Below, in pieces: positions 7,569 through 16,047 of a DNA stretch of 64,000 nt. Origin of the DNA: Anaerolineae bacterium (GTDB taxonomy: Bacteria; Chloroflexota; Anaerolineae; Anaerolineales; Anaerolineaceae); NCBI GenBank assembly GCA_013178095.1, contig JABLXK010000001.1, positions 186,001-250,000 of the forward strand. The letters are read 5' to 3'. Under the pieces are notes generated by a model. It ran no database searches and was not told the DNA's origin. It was given only the letters and a program-made list of their open reading frames with translations. Each line of letters begins with the position of its first letter. Position 1 is the stretch's first letter. The position numbers and the translations under genes were made by a program.

Positions 7569-7958
7569 ATGAAAAGAACCGGATTGCTTTTTTGCTTATT
7601 GCTGGCGCTCGCCGCAGTGGGGTGTCAATCGAAAGCAGGTCAAACCATCCTGACTGAGGAGAACAATGGACAGACCATAACGGTGGCAGCAGGCAGCGAG
7701 ATCGTGATAAAGCTGGAAGGGAACATCACCACCGGTTACAGCTGGTCGGTGCAGGATCTGGACGCGCAGTACTTACAGCAGCAGGGCGAAGAAGAATATA
7801 AAAGTGAGAGTGACCTGATCGGGGCCGGCGGGGTTTCGACTTTTACTTTTAAGGCTATGCAGTCCGGCCAAACGACATTAAAAATGATCTACAGCCGGCC
7901 ATTCGAAAAAAATACCCCGCCGGAAAAAGTATTCGAGATTTCCGTGGATATTCAATAG
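7569..7958 (+). CDS. Chagasin-like (I42) cysteine protease inhibitor lipoprotein
   Basis: A 129-residue protein with a lipoprotein signal (hydrophobic residues 5-17, AAVGC with lipidated Cys19). The rest is a single chagasin domain with the three loops used to plug papain-like active sites: NITTGY 52-57, GAGG 85-88, and RPF 110-112. I chose the ATG at 7569 because it gives a proper signal peptide after an AGGAGAG ribosome site. It lies directly behind a papain-like protease that carries its own chagasin domain, so the two inhibitors are probably paralogous and the lipoprotein may protect the cell surface from that protease. Similarity to the fused copy is clear in the loops only. Direct inhibition of the neighbour is inferred. 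Confidence 0.85.
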   Translation: MKRTGLLFCLLLALAAVGCQSKAGQTILTEENNGQTITVAAGSEIVIKLEGNITTGYSWSVQDLDAQYLQQQGEEEYKSESDLIGAGGVSTFTFKAMQSGQTTLKMIYSRPFEKNTPPEKVFEISVDIQ

Positions 7959-8091
7959 ATCCGGCACTTTGGTTATTGAAAAAACTGTTCAGCGCGGAAT
8001 CGTCCCCGGAATGAAAAGGGGTTAAAATTGACCACACAAATTTGCGGATAAGTGGTATAAATCCGCAGCAAAACTATCAGGAGAGTCCCCT

Positions 8092-8280
8092 ATGAGCAAG
8101 AAATCCAAGAAACAATATCGCGATGCCGGCAAAATTTCCGGAGGTTCCGCTTCCGTTATCAATTCCCGAAGTGATGAGTTTAATCCCGATTACAGCGATG
8201 TGATCAAGGATCTGAAACGCATCGGCGCGCTGGCGGTTGTTTTCTTCGCTGTCTTGGTCGCGCTGTCGTTTGTTCTGTAA
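8092..8280 (+). CDS. Small single-pass membrane protein
   Basis: A 62-residue protein with a basic, hydrophilic N-terminus (MSKKSKKQYRDAG) and one C-terminal hydrophobic helix (about residues 44-62) that ends exactly at the stop codon, giving a tail-anchored topology. A good AGGAGAG ribosome site lies 8 nt before the ATG, which supports real translation. It lies 35 nt before the aminotransferase gene and may be co-transcribed with it. I do not recognise the family and the sequence does not suggest a function. Confidence 0.6.
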   Translation: MSKKSKKQYRDAGKISGGSASVINSRSDEFNPDYSDVIKDLKRIGALAVVFFAVLVALSFVL

Positions 8281-8315
8281 TCAACCCATTCATAATCACA
8301 AATCAGGAGGAGAAA

Positions 8316-9386
8316 ATGGCTCACATGTTCGTACCCGGACCGGTGGATGTGGCGCCCGAGGTCCTGCAAGCCATGGCAAAACCCATGCTGCCGCATCGCA
8401 GCAAGGAATATGAAGCGATCCATAGAAGCGCGGCAGAAAAAGCGCAGAAACTTTTCTATACCCAATATCGCGTATATTTAGGCACCCATTCCGGTTCCGG
8501 CATGCAGGAAACCGGCATCCGCAACCTGGTGGAAAAGGACGTGCTTTGCTGCGTCAACGGCGCGTTCTCCAAACGCTGGTACGATGTGGCGGTTTCCAAC
8601 GGGAAAAACGCCGACAAACTCGAAGTGGAATGGGGCAAAGCACCCATGCCGGATGATTTACGCACGGCGCTTAAAAAGAAACACTACGAAGCGGTCACCA
8701 TCGTGCACAATGAGACCTCCACCGGCGTGGAAGCACCGCTGAAAGACTTGTGCGCAGTTGTACGCGAGGTCAGCCCGGAGACGTTCATCCTGGTGGACGC
8801 GGTTTCATCGCTGGCCGGTTCCAAAATCGAGATGGACGCCTGGGATATCGATTTTCTGCTGACGTCTTCGCAAAAATGCCTGGCGCTGCCGCCAGGGCTG
8901 TCGCTGGCCGGAGTAAACGACCGCTGCCTGCAGAAGGCGGAAAAGGTAGCCAACCGCGGCTGGTATTTTGACCTGCTGCTGCTGGAAAAGCACCGCCTGA
9001 AGGATTCCACCGGCATGACCCCGGTCATCCCGTTGATCTACGCCCTGGATTTCCAACTGGACCGTATTTTTGCCGAAGGTCTGGACGCGCGCTTTGCGCG
9101 CCACGCGGCCATGTCGCAGCGGGTTTACGATTGGGCGCGCGCGCACGGCATGAGCACCTATGCCGACGCTGCCTGCCTTTCCAAAACGGTGGCTACCATC
9201 AACAACGACCGCAACCTGAGCATCCCGGATTTGAACAAGTTCCTGATGGAAAAATACCAGATGCGCATTTCCAACGGTTACGGCGACCTGAAAGACAAGA
9301 CCTTCCGCATCGCGACCATGGGCGAAACCACGTTGAAGGATGTGGATACGCTGCTGGCGGGTATGGAAGCCTTCATGGCAAAGTAA
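8316..9386 (+). CDS. Class V aminotransferase (serine-/alanine-glyoxylate aminotransferase or phosphoserine aminotransferase type)
   Basis: A 356-residue PLP enzyme of fold type I. The N-terminus (FVPGPVDVAPEVLQAM) and the substrate-loop HRSKEY match the serine-pyruvate/alanine-glyoxylate aminotransferase group. D161 in LVDAVSSLAG contacts the pyridine nitrogen and K187 in TSSQKCLALPPG is the Schiff-base lysine. Family members convert glyoxylate or hydroxypyruvate with serine or alanine; in several bacterial lineages a member of this group replaces SerC in serine synthesis. A SerA-type dehydrogenase is encoded in the same window at 22360, which makes a serine-pathway role worth considering. 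A GGAGGAG site precedes the ATG and a terminator follows the stop. Confidence 0.85.
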   Translation: MAHMFVPGPVDVAPEVLQAMAKPMLPHRSKEYEAIHRSAAEKAQKLFYTQYRVYLGTHSGSGMQETGIRNLVEKDVLCCVNGAFSKRWYDVAVSNGKNADKLEVEWGKAPMPDDLRTALKKKHYEAVTIVHNETSTGVEAPLKDLCAVVREVSPETFILVDAVSSLAGSKIEMDAWDIDFLLTSSQKCLALPPGLSLAGVNDRCLQKAEKVANRGWYFDLLLLEKHRLKDSTGMTPVIPLIYALDFQLDRIFAEGLDARFARHAAMSQRVYDWARAHGMSTYADAACLSKTVATINNDRNLSIPDLNKFLMEKYQMRISNGYGDLKDKTFRIATMGETTLKDVDTLLAGMEAFMAK

Positions 9387-9410
9387 GTACGAGAATTTGT
9401 GAATTGTAAT

Positions 9411-9438
9411 GAGGAGGTTGATAGCCTCCTCTTTTTTT
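9411..9438 (+). terminator. Rho-independent terminator after the aminotransferase
   Basis: GAGGAGG (9411-9417) pairs with CCTCCTC (9425-9431) around a 7-nt loop and is followed by seven T residues. Confidence 0.85.
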
Positions 9439-9463
9439 ATTTGGGGCGGGATTTCAACAAAGT

Positions 9464-9985
9464 GGGGCGTTTGGAAAAGCGCTCTACTTTAATTCCACGA
9501 AGATGATTTTGCGAGCGTTGCGCGGCATCGCGACGCAATCTCCCGCCTTGAGAGCGCCACGAAGATTATAAATACTTTTTAGCCGGTTTATCTTTGCGAG
9601 CGAAGCGAAGCAATCTCCTGCGTGGAGGCCGTCAAGCCGCTGGTACTGCATCTCTCTTGGAGAAACAAATTGAGGCAGGCATCCTCTTTACTGGCAGGCA
9701 AGAATGCCTGCCCTACAGATAACTCAATTAAAGCGGCGCGTTTGGAAACGCGCCCTACTTTACTTCCACGAAGATGATTTTGCGAGCGATGCGCGGCATC
9801 GCGAAGCAATCTCACGCCATGAGATCGCCACGCCGCGCAAGCGCGGCTCGCGAAATCAATTATTAATTTGTCTTTGCGAACCCCGCGTCAGCGGGGTGAC
9901 GCAATCTCACGCCTTGAGATCGCCGCGCCGCGCAAGCGCGGCTCGCGAAATCATTCTCAACTTGTCTTTGCGAACCCCGCCGCTT
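9464..9985. repeat. Patch of short interspersed palindromic repeats in a 600-nt non-coding gap
   Basis: The gap between the aminotransferase and the S9 peptidase holds no convincing gene. A unit of nearly 100 nt occurs at about 9466-9563 and again at about 9735-9832; both contain CCACGAAGATGATTTTGCGA and a GCAATCTC core. The core TTTGCGA...CAATCTC...GAGAxCGCC recurs at about 9508-9560, 9591-9630, 9778-9830 and 9870-9925, and a truncated copy at 9964-9984 abuts the peptidase stop codon. Internal hairpins are perfect: CCGCGC/GCGCGG at 9833-9846 and 9928-9941, CCCCGC/GCGGGG at 9881-9896, and GGCAGGCA/TGCCTGCC at 9693-9712. The layout resembles REP-type elements or degenerate MITEs; no transposase is present. 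Confidence 0.75.
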
Positions 9986-9988
9986 TGG

Positions 9989-11821
9989 TTATCCCAGACG
10001 CGCTTTCAGAAACATCTCGATCTGCTGGTAATAATCACGCAGCGTTTCCGGCTGGCGGAAGCCGTGACCCTCGCCTTCGTAGACCTTCAGCGAGCAGGGA
10101 ACCCCGCGCACGTTGAGCTGTTTAAATATTTCGGTCGATTGCGCAGGCGCAACGACCTTGTCGCTGTCGCCGTGGAAAAGCGCAAGCGGGTCCTGGATGC
10201 GGTCGAGGTGAAAGATCGGTGAACGGTCGACAAAGCGCTGGTAATCCTTTTCCAGATTGCCGGTCAGGAAGCGGTGATAATAGCGTTCGAATTTATGCGT
10301 ATGCCGGGCGTCGTCCACCAGATCGCTGACCGGGTAGCTGCAAATTGCCGCCTTGAACAGGCCGGGATAACGGATCAACACGTTCAGCGCGGTGAATCCG
10401 CCCGCGCTGCTGCCGAACAAAACCAGCTTCTCCGAATTTGCCAATCCGCGCCGGATCAACTCCTGCGTGAAGTTGAAAGTATCTTCGACATCCACGACAC
10501 CCCAGTTGTGGCGCAAAGCCTCCTGGTAATCGTAACCATAACCGCTGCTGCCGCGGTAATTGAGCTGCGCATAAGCATAGCCGCGCGAATTGAAAAAGGC
10601 TGCGTCCCCCGAAAAGCAGGGCAGGTCCTGCCCGGTCGGCCCGCCGTGGATATCCAGGATCAACGGCGGCGCGCCGGGACCAGCCTGATTCCCGGCCGGG
10701 GGATAATAGTAACCATACACCTCTTGGTGATCACCGGACAAGAAGGTTATCTCTTCAGGCTGGGTGGCTGCCGCCTGAACGATTTCCGGCAGGGGATTCT
10801 CCACTGCAAGCGAAAGCGTCTCTCCGTTGATTTGCCAAATTTGTTTTGGATCTTTAACGCCGCTGCCCAAAATAACCAATTCATCCCCCGTGCCATCGAG
10901 CTGCGCAGCGCTGACCACCGGATCGATGAGGATGCGGGTGCTTTTCCCGCCGCGCAGATCGACCTTCCACAGCGAAGAAAAACCGCGCAGATTACTCAGT
11001 ATGTAAATCCGCTTGCTGTCCGCGCTCCAGGCGTAACTGCGCATGCCCTGAATCCAGGCTGGCTGGCAAAGATGGCACCCATCCGGGGGCAGCAGCACGC
11101 GTTTTTCACGTTTTTTCAGATTATAAAGCACCAGGCTGTCCCAATCGCCGTCGCGGATGATATAGCTCAACCATTTACCATCGGGAGAAAAGCGCGGCTG
11201 GCAGGCGGCAGTGCCGGGGTTGCCATCTATCCAACTTTCTTCTAACAAGCGCAATTGCATCCCGCCCAATTTTCCCAGTTTGATGCTCCCGGCATCCCAG
11301 GGCATGTAGGGATGATTCCATTCAACCCAGGCAATCATCTCTCCGGACGGGTGCCAGCAGGGCTGCATGTAGAAATCAGCTCCCAATACCAACTGGGAGG
11401 GCCAGGTCAGCCCGTTGGTACGGCAGACAGCCAGTCCGTCTGTTTCGCCTTGCTGGTAGACGTAAAGCACCCATTTTTCATCCGGCGAAAGCGCAGGAGA
11501 GGCTGACCGGGTGAAAGCCGGCGTGATCATTTTCGGCGGCTCAACTGTTTGCAGGTTGACCCGAAAAAGGCTGCCGCTTTTTTCCGCGAAAACCAGGCTG
11601 CCGAGGCCGAGATCAAATTCACCGCCGCCATAGCCGACAGTTCCGCGCACATCCAGATCGCCGGAAACTTCCTGCTGACTGCCATCCGCCTTTTGCCGGA
11701 TGATAGCGCCGCGGCCGGCAATGGATTCCACCCAATAAAGATCGGCGCTTTCTTTACCGATGCGCACGTCGTTGAAATGCCGCAGGCTGTTGAGATCATC
11801 AGGAAGTACTGGCCGGTTCAT
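9989..11821 (-). CDS. S9-family prolyl oligopeptidase / acylaminoacyl-peptidase-like hydrolase
   Basis: A 610-residue protein without signal peptide. Residues about 15-340 form a beta-propeller with repeated SPDEKWVLY/SPDGKWLSY-type blades. The C-terminal alpha/beta hydrolase domain (about 365-610) has the nucleophile elbow G470-S-S472-A-G474, an acidic HGDSDKVV with D554, and His586 in GEGHGF. The propeller of this family limits access to short peptides, so the enzyme probably cleaves oligopeptides or N-acylated peptides in the cytoplasm. The ATG at 11821 has an AGGTGA site upstream. It is on the minus strand downstream of sixA but separated from it by a terminator, so it is probably its own unit. 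Its 3' end touches the repeat patch. Confidence 0.88.
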   Translation of the reverse strand: MNRPVLPDDLNSLRHFNDVRIGKESADLYWVESIAGRGAIIRQKADGSQQEVSGDLDVRGTVGYGGGEFDLGLGSLVFAEKSGSLFRVNLQTVEPPKMITPAFTRSASPALSPDEKWVLYVYQQGETDGLAVCRTNGLTWPSQLVLGADFYMQPCWHPSGEMIAWVEWNHPYMPWDAGSIKLGKLGGMQLRLLEESWIDGNPGTAACQPRFSPDGKWLSYIIRDGDWDSLVLYNLKKREKRVLLPPDGCHLCQPAWIQGMRSYAWSADSKRIYILSNLRGFSSLWKVDLRGGKSTRILIDPVVSAAQLDGTGDELVILGSGVKDPKQIWQINGETLSLAVENPLPEIVQAAATQPEEITFLSGDHQEVYGYYYPPAGNQAGPGAPPLILDIHGGPTGQDLPCFSGDAAFFNSRGYAYAQLNYRGSSGYGYDYQEALRHNWGVVDVEDTFNFTQELIRRGLANSEKLVLFGSSAGGFTALNVLIRYPGLFKAAICSYPVSDLVDDARHTHKFERYYHRFLTGNLEKDYQRFVDRSPIFHLDRIQDPLALFHGDSDKVVAPAQSTEIFKQLNVRGVPCSLKVYEGEGHGFRQPETLRDYYQQIEMFLKARLG

Positions 11822-11877
11822 GGATAATTCACCTGTAATCGAAAATTATGAATAGGAATGGCTTGATTTTAAAATAA

Positions 11878-11901
11878 AAACTCATCGGATAGCGATGAGT
11901 T
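11878..11901 (-). terminator. Terminator downstream of sixA
   Basis: AACTCATCG and CGATGAGTT form a perfect 9-bp stem around a 5-nt loop. Read on the minus strand it is followed by a T-rich run, which fits termination of the sixA transcript 24 nt after its stop. Confidence 0.75.
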
Positions 11902-11924
11902 TTCATCAATACAATTGCGGTTGG

Positions 11925-12410
11925 TTAGTCTTTGGGGATCCACAGGTTCTTCAGCTTGACTTCCTTATCATCACCCAAATCATCCCAATTTTCCAGTTTT
12001 GCCGCCAGGTATGCGATTGAAGCGGTAGGCAGGCTCTCCACTTTACCGGTCAGGATCTGCAGGAAGGCTTCCAGGCCGGGGTTATGTCCGATCACCATCA
12101 CGGTTTTTTTCTTTTTGCCATGTTCCTTGACTGCTTTCAGGATTGCGGAAGGCTCTGCCATGTACAGGGATTCGGAAAAAATGATTTCGTGTTCATATTT
12201 GCTGGCCTGGGCGACAATCTCAGCAGTTTTTACTGCCCGCTCGGCGGTGGATGAAATGATCAAATCCGGCACCAGTTTTTTATTGCGCAGCAACTTCCCC
12301 ATTTTCTCGGCGTCTTTAGTTCCGCGCTTTTTCAAGGGTCTTTCGATATCGGGAACTTCAGTTTCTTTCCAACTCGACTTCGCGTGCCGCATCAACAATA
12401 GTCTTTTCAC
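11925..12410 (-). CDS. sixA: SixA-type phosphohistidine phosphatase
   Basis: A 161-residue histidine phosphatase. The RHG motif LLMRHAKSSW places the phospho-accepting His at residue 9, and the second catalytic His lies in VIGHNPGLE. Length and the immediate RHxKSxW start match SixA, which removes phosphate from histidine in phosphorelay proteins such as ArcB or PTS components; related proteins in other phyla act on different phospho-substrates. The start is GTG at 12410 with a GAGGAG ribosome site. No histidine kinase is encoded in the window, so the partner is unknown. It is monocistronic by its own terminator. Confidence 0.85.
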   Translation of the reverse strand: MKRLLLMRHAKSSWKETEVPDIERPLKKRGTKDAEKMGKLLRNKKLVPDLIISSTAERAVKTAEIVAQASKYEHEIIFSESLYMAEPSAILKAVKEHGKKKKTVMVIGHNPGLEAFLQILTGKVESLPTASIAYLAAKLENWDDLGDDKEVKLKNLWIPKD

Positions 12411-12508
12411 GCTTTTTATCTCCTCGGATACTAATCGTGAAGTTAGTATAACATAATGACTATGCAGGGCTTGCAGGCTTGCGTTAATATTTTGTTAAAA
12501 TTATATGG

Positions 12509-12892
12509 ATGACTGTGAATTCTGAACAACCCGGAAAAGAATTTATAGATGAAGCCATTCTCGTGGAATTCCGCCAGGCGCCATTGCTGCAAAAAGTACC
12601 CAAACCCCCGGATTTTTTCACCTGGCGCGGGAAACGCTACGAGGTTAAATGTCTGCTATCGGAGTGGAGCGATCTGGCGCGGCGGGGAAACCAGGCAAAG
12701 AATATGCGGCCTGCGCACCTGACCCGCGCCGAGAAGATGGGTTCCTGGGGAGTTGGACGCTTTTTTTTCAAGATGAGAACCACAGATGAACGCATTTTCG
12801 TTATTTATTACGATCGCACACCTAAAAAAGGAGATGAAGGCTGCGGAAGCTGGGTGCTGCTTTCAGAATTAACGGACAACCGGGCTGAATGA
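12509..12892 (+). CDS. Conserved hypothetical protein (DUF6504-like)
   Basis: A 127-residue soluble protein with the pattern PDFFTWRGKRYEVKCLLSEW, which resembles small bacterial proteins grouped as DUF6504 (F-x-W-x-G-x-x-Y-x-V, then W). Function of that group is unknown to me. A basic central region and a C-terminal ERIFVIYYDR strand are visible. No clear Shine-Dalgarno is present upstream of the ATG, so the transcript may be leaderless or the start weak. It stands alone between divergent sixA and the SHOCT-like gene. Confidence 0.5.
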   Translation: MTVNSEQPGKEFIDEAILVEFRQAPLLQKVPKPPDFFTWRGKRYEVKCLLSEWSDLARRGNQAKNMRPAHLTRAEKMGSWGVGRFFFKMRTTDERIFVIYYDRTPKKGDEGCGSWVLLSELTDNRAE

Positions 12893-13012
12893 TATTCCCG
12901 GAAGATGGAAATTAATGAAGCGGTTTTCATGCATTTTGTAATCTAACAAAAGGCGCTTTTCTATATATAATTACTATCCGTAGTATGATGAATGCAGGTT
13001 GAGAGGAATTTC

Positions 13013-13396
13013 ATGAGCGAAGAGCGGTTGATGATTTTGAAGTTATTGAAAGACGGCAAGATCACAGCGGATGAGGCAGCCAGACTTTTGGAAGCGATCG
13101 GCGAAACCAAAAACAAGGCCGAGCATTCGCATGATGCGCACGAACCTTTAAAAGGGGAAGGTAAGTTCTTTCGCGTAAAAATCACCGATGCCACGACTGG
13201 AAAAATGCGCACCAATATCCGTATCCCGTTGAGCGTGATGGGAGCCGGTGCGAAATTCGGCGCGCACTTCGCTCCGCAAATTGAAGGAATCGACGAAGAA
13301 GATATCATGCGGCTGGTCCGCAGTGGAGAGGTGGGTAAGGTAATCGATGTGTTCGATGATGAAGACGGGGAGCATGTGGAGATTTATATCGAATAA
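13013..13396 (+). CDS. SHOCT-like-domain protein (YvlB-type N-terminal domain)
   Basis: A 127-residue cytoplasmic protein. Residues 1-30 (MSEERLMILKLLKDGKITADEAARLLEAI) are the short helical SHOCT-like motif often found at the start of YvlB/DUF4097-type envelope-stress proteins. The remainder has a strand-rich segment and an acidic C-terminus (DDEDGEHVEIYIE). I chose the ATG at 13013 because of a GAGAGGA site 6 nt upstream; an in-frame ATG at 12992 lacks one. The MFS gene starts 6 nt after the stop, so the two genes are probably one transcript. A regulatory or scaffold role is possible but not shown. Confidence 0.6.
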   Translation: MSEERLMILKLLKDGKITADEAARLLEAIGETKNKAEHSHDAHEPLKGEGKFFRVKITDATTGKMRTNIRIPLSVMGAGAKFGAHFAPQIEGIDEEDIMRLVRSGEVGKVIDVFDDEDGEHVEIYIE

Positions 13397-13402
13397 CCGT
13401 CG

Positions 13403-14656
13403 ATGAACAACAGCAATCTTGCTGGTTGGAAAAGAACATTCTTTATCATCTGGTCAGGCCAGGCTTTCAGCCTGTTTGGAAGCGAACTGGTCCAATTTGC
13501 GTTGGTCTGGTTCCTGACCAGGCAAACCGGATCTGCTTCGGTTTTAGCGATGGCGTCTTTTGTTGCCCTACTCCCGAGGGTTTTAATTTCCCCATTCATC
13601 GGCGCTTTGATCGATCGCTGGAATCGGCAGCGTGTGATGATCTTTGCCGATTTGTTCATTGCCGGCTTCACACTGGTTTTGGCGGTCATCTTTTGGCAAA
13701 ACCGCGTGCAGGTCTGGCACATCTACGCCATTATGTTCATCCGCGCCCTGGGCAGCAGTTTCCATTGGCCTGCCATGCAATCTTCAACCTCCCTGATGGT
13801 GCCCAAGGATCAGCTTGCGCGCATTTCCGGCATGAACCAAACCCTGCAGGGGATCCTGGGCATACTGGCGCCCATGACGGCTGCACTGCTGCTGGACATT
13901 TTACCGATGCAGGGGATGCTGGCAATCGATATCCTTACCGCCCTGATTGCGATTACCCCGTTGTTGTTTGTCGTAATTCCGCAGCCGGTTAAAAATGAGG
14001 GTGTTACGCCTTATGCTGGAATCGGCGGACTCATCCGGGATGTAAAAGAAGGTTTCCGTTATCTGGCGAACTGGAAAGGGATGATGGTTCTAACCATCGC
14101 AGCCACATTGCTGAATTTCTTACTAAATCCGGGTTTCACCTTCACACCCTTGCTGGTGACACAGCATTTCGGAAAAGGCGCGGTTGAATTGAGTTTGGTC
14201 GAAGCGGTTTTCAGTTTCGGCATGATCGCCGGCGGGATCATGCTGAGCGTTTGGGGCGGATTCAAGCGCCGCATCATGACAACTTTGAGCGGGATCATGG
14301 GCATTGCCGTGAGCACGGCGATCATCGCGGTGGCAAAACCCAGTGAATTCCTGTGGGCGGCAGCCGGCATGGGGGTCACCGGTTTCATGATGCCCATCAC
14401 CAACGGGCCGATTTCGGCCATCATGCAAGCGCACGTTGAACCGGAAATTCAGGGCAGGGTGTTCACGATGACCAACAGCCTGATGAGCGCCATGATCCCA
14501 GTCAGCATGCTGGTGGCGGCGCCTGTGGCGGAATGGATTGGCATTCGCGGATGGCTGGCGCTGGCTTCAGCCGGATGCCTGGTGATCGGCATCACCTGTT
14601 TTTGCGTTCCCGAATTGATGGATGTGGAAAATCCGCTTTCGAAAAAGCGCAATTAA
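13403..14656 (+). CDS. MFS exporter, macrolide-efflux (Mef/EntS) type
   Basis: A 417-residue polytopic protein with about 12 hydrophobic helices. The N-terminal helix FFIIWSGQAFSLFGSELVQFA and the loop after helix 2 (GALIDRWNRQRVM) match the MFS_3 subgroup containing MefA and EntS, which export drugs or siderophores by proton antiport. The substrate cannot be read from the sequence. It starts 6 nt after the SHOCT-like gene, so co-transcription is likely. Its 3' end overlaps the convergent rhomboid gene by 4 nt, so no terminator separates them. Confidence 0.8.
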   Translation: MNNSNLAGWKRTFFIIWSGQAFSLFGSELVQFALVWFLTRQTGSASVLAMASFVALLPRVLISPFIGALIDRWNRQRVMIFADLFIAGFTLVLAVIFWQNRVQVWHIYAIMFIRALGSSFHWPAMQSSTSLMVPKDQLARISGMNQTLQGILGILAPMTAALLLDILPMQGMLAIDILTALIAITPLLFVVIPQPVKNEGVTPYAGIGGLIRDVKEGFRYLANWKGMMVLTIAATLLNFLLNPGFTFTPLLVTQHFGKGAVELSLVEAVFSFGMIAGGIMLSVWGGFKRRIMTTLSGIMGIAVSTAIIAVAKPSEFLWAAAGMGVTGFMMPITNGPISAIMQAHVEPEIQGRVFTMTNSLMSAMIPVSMLVAAPVAEWIGIRGWLALASAGCLVIGITCFCVPELMDVENPLSKKRN

Positions 14657-15342
14657 GCAGAAACCAGGATTTTCAGAGCGATCAGCAGAATGGAGATCGC
14701 CGCAGCCCCAATTGTGACCAGGCGCGGGTTCTTGGGTTGGCGGATGATCACATTGCCCAGCGTGATGGTAGATTCCACGCCGTAAGTCGGTCCGGCGAAC
14801 CAGGCATAAAACAACCCGCCCAGCATTCCCCCGATATGGCCCCAGTTATCGATACCCGGATTCATTCCCAAAAACAGGTTGATCGCCACCACCATCAGGA
14901 TGTTCATCAAGAGCGGGCGGGCGGCGCTGCCTAACAAGAAGCGGTTTTTGTAGATGTAAACGCCCTGGGCGGCAATCAGGCCGAAAATGGCAGTCGAAGC
15001 GCCTAATGAGGGGTTTTTCGAAAGCAAAAAAGATAGGGTATTGCCCCATAAACCGCCGATCAGGTACAGGGTGACAAACGACGAAATCCCGTACCGGCGC
15101 TCAAGTCCCGGGCCGATACTATAAAGCGCATACATATTAAAGGCAATGTGCAGAAAAGAACCATGCAGCAGGATCGGCGTGATCAACCGCCAGAATTCCC
15201 CTTGCAGAATGAACTCGTTGATCTTTGCCCCGAATAACAACAGGTAATCATAACCAAACAACCAATCTGACAGATTTTGCAGCATGTAGCAGAATATCGT
15301 AATGGCGATAATGTAAAAAGAAACCGGAAATTGTCTTTTCAT
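14653..15342 (-). CDS. Rhomboid-family intramembrane serine protease
   Basis: A 229-residue protein with six or seven membrane helices. The rhomboid signature is present: HGSFLHIAFNMYAL (H65-x3-N69), the serine loop GASTAIFG with Ser116, and His169 in NWGHIGGMLGG. The residue after the catalytic Ser is Thr instead of the usual Gly, which is tolerated in some members. The family cleaves single-pass membrane proteins within or near the bilayer. The gene lies 6 nt downstream of guanylate kinase in the same direction, so it is probably co-transcribed with it. Confidence 0.88.
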   Translation of the reverse strand: MKRQFPVSFYIIAITIFCYMLQNLSDWLFGYDYLLLFGAKINEFILQGEFWRLITPILLHGSFLHIAFNMYALYSIGPGLERRYGISSFVTLYLIGGLWGNTLSFLLSKNPSLGASTAIFGLIAAQGVYIYKNRFLLGSAARPLLMNILMVVAINLFLGMNPGIDNWGHIGGMLGGLFYAWFAGPTYGVESTITLGNVIIRQPKNPRLVTIGAAAISILLIALKILVSA

Positions 15343-15348
15343 TTATGG

Positions 15349-15927
15349 TTAGATGGTGATCTTGCGCGGATTGGCGCGTTGATGCTCGGCGGTGATGATC
15401 GCCTCGATGACATGCACGGTTTGGCTCAACTGATTTTGCTTGTTGACCACCAGATAATCGAAATCGCGCGCCTTGATTAGTTCATCCTTCACGGTGGCGA
15501 TGCGGGTATCCAAATCTTTCTCATGGCTCAACCTGCGCCCGCCCAGGCGTTTGAACCAATCCTCCTGGCTGGAAGGCAGCAGGAAAATCAAGATGGCTTG
15601 CGGATAGATCTTTTTGATTTTTTCAGCCCCCTGCACATCCAACCGCAGCACAACGTCCTTGCCGCTGTTCATGGCTTCACGGATCTGATTTTTGGGAACG
15701 CCTTTGTAATCATCATAGACATGCGAATACTCGATAAATTCGTCGTTGGTGATCATCTCCTCGAATTTTTCCCGGCTGACGAAAAAATAGTCGACCCCTT
15801 CTTTTTCATCAGGGCGCGGCGCGCGCGTGTTAACGGTGACCACGTGGTGAATGGGCAAAGAACTGTTTTTCAACGCGCGCAGCACTGAATCTTTACCGAC
15901 TCCGGAAGGGCCGGAGATTACGATCAT
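15349..15927 (-). CDS. gmk: Guanylate kinase
   Basis: Phosphorylates GMP to GDP with ATP. The 192-residue product from the ATG at 15927 matches the family length. The P-loop SGPSGVGKDS is followed by VNTRAPRPDEKEGVDYFF (GMP-binding region) and LRLDVQGAEKIKKIYPQA. The P-loop ends in K-D-S instead of K-S/T-T, a variant also known from plant-type guanylate kinases. The frame is open 53 codons further upstream, but that part has no homology-like pattern and would run into the divergent FmdB-like gene's 5' region, so I prefer the short form. It is followed 6 nt later by the rhomboid gene. Confidence 0.92.
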   Translation of the reverse strand: MIVISGPSGVGKDSVLRALKNSSLPIHHVVTVNTRAPRPDEKEGVDYFFVSREKFEEMITNDEFIEYSHVYDDYKGVPKNQIREAMNSGKDVVLRLDVQGAEKIKKIYPQAILIFLLPSSQEDWFKRLGGRRLSHEKDLDTRIATVKDELIKARDFDYLVVNKQNQLSQTVHVIEAIITAEHQRANPRKITI

Positions 15928-16047
15928 CAGGGAAACTTTTTCCAGGATAGCGAAATCAACGGAAATATTATTCAAATCAGCTCTGTTTATTCGAAAAGAT
16001 TTTGTATGATTATAATTGAAAACCGCTGGCGGTTTTTCGGGAGAAGC

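Noticed and set aside
9588..9815. 75-residue frame on the minus strand in the repeat patch
   Set aside because: It is made of the repeat units and GGCAGGCA hairpin, with no ribosome site or protein-like composition; repeats commonly yield such spurious frames.
9464..9985. CRISPR array
   Set aside because: Repeat spacing is irregular, units diverge and are palindromic throughout, and there are no cas genes.
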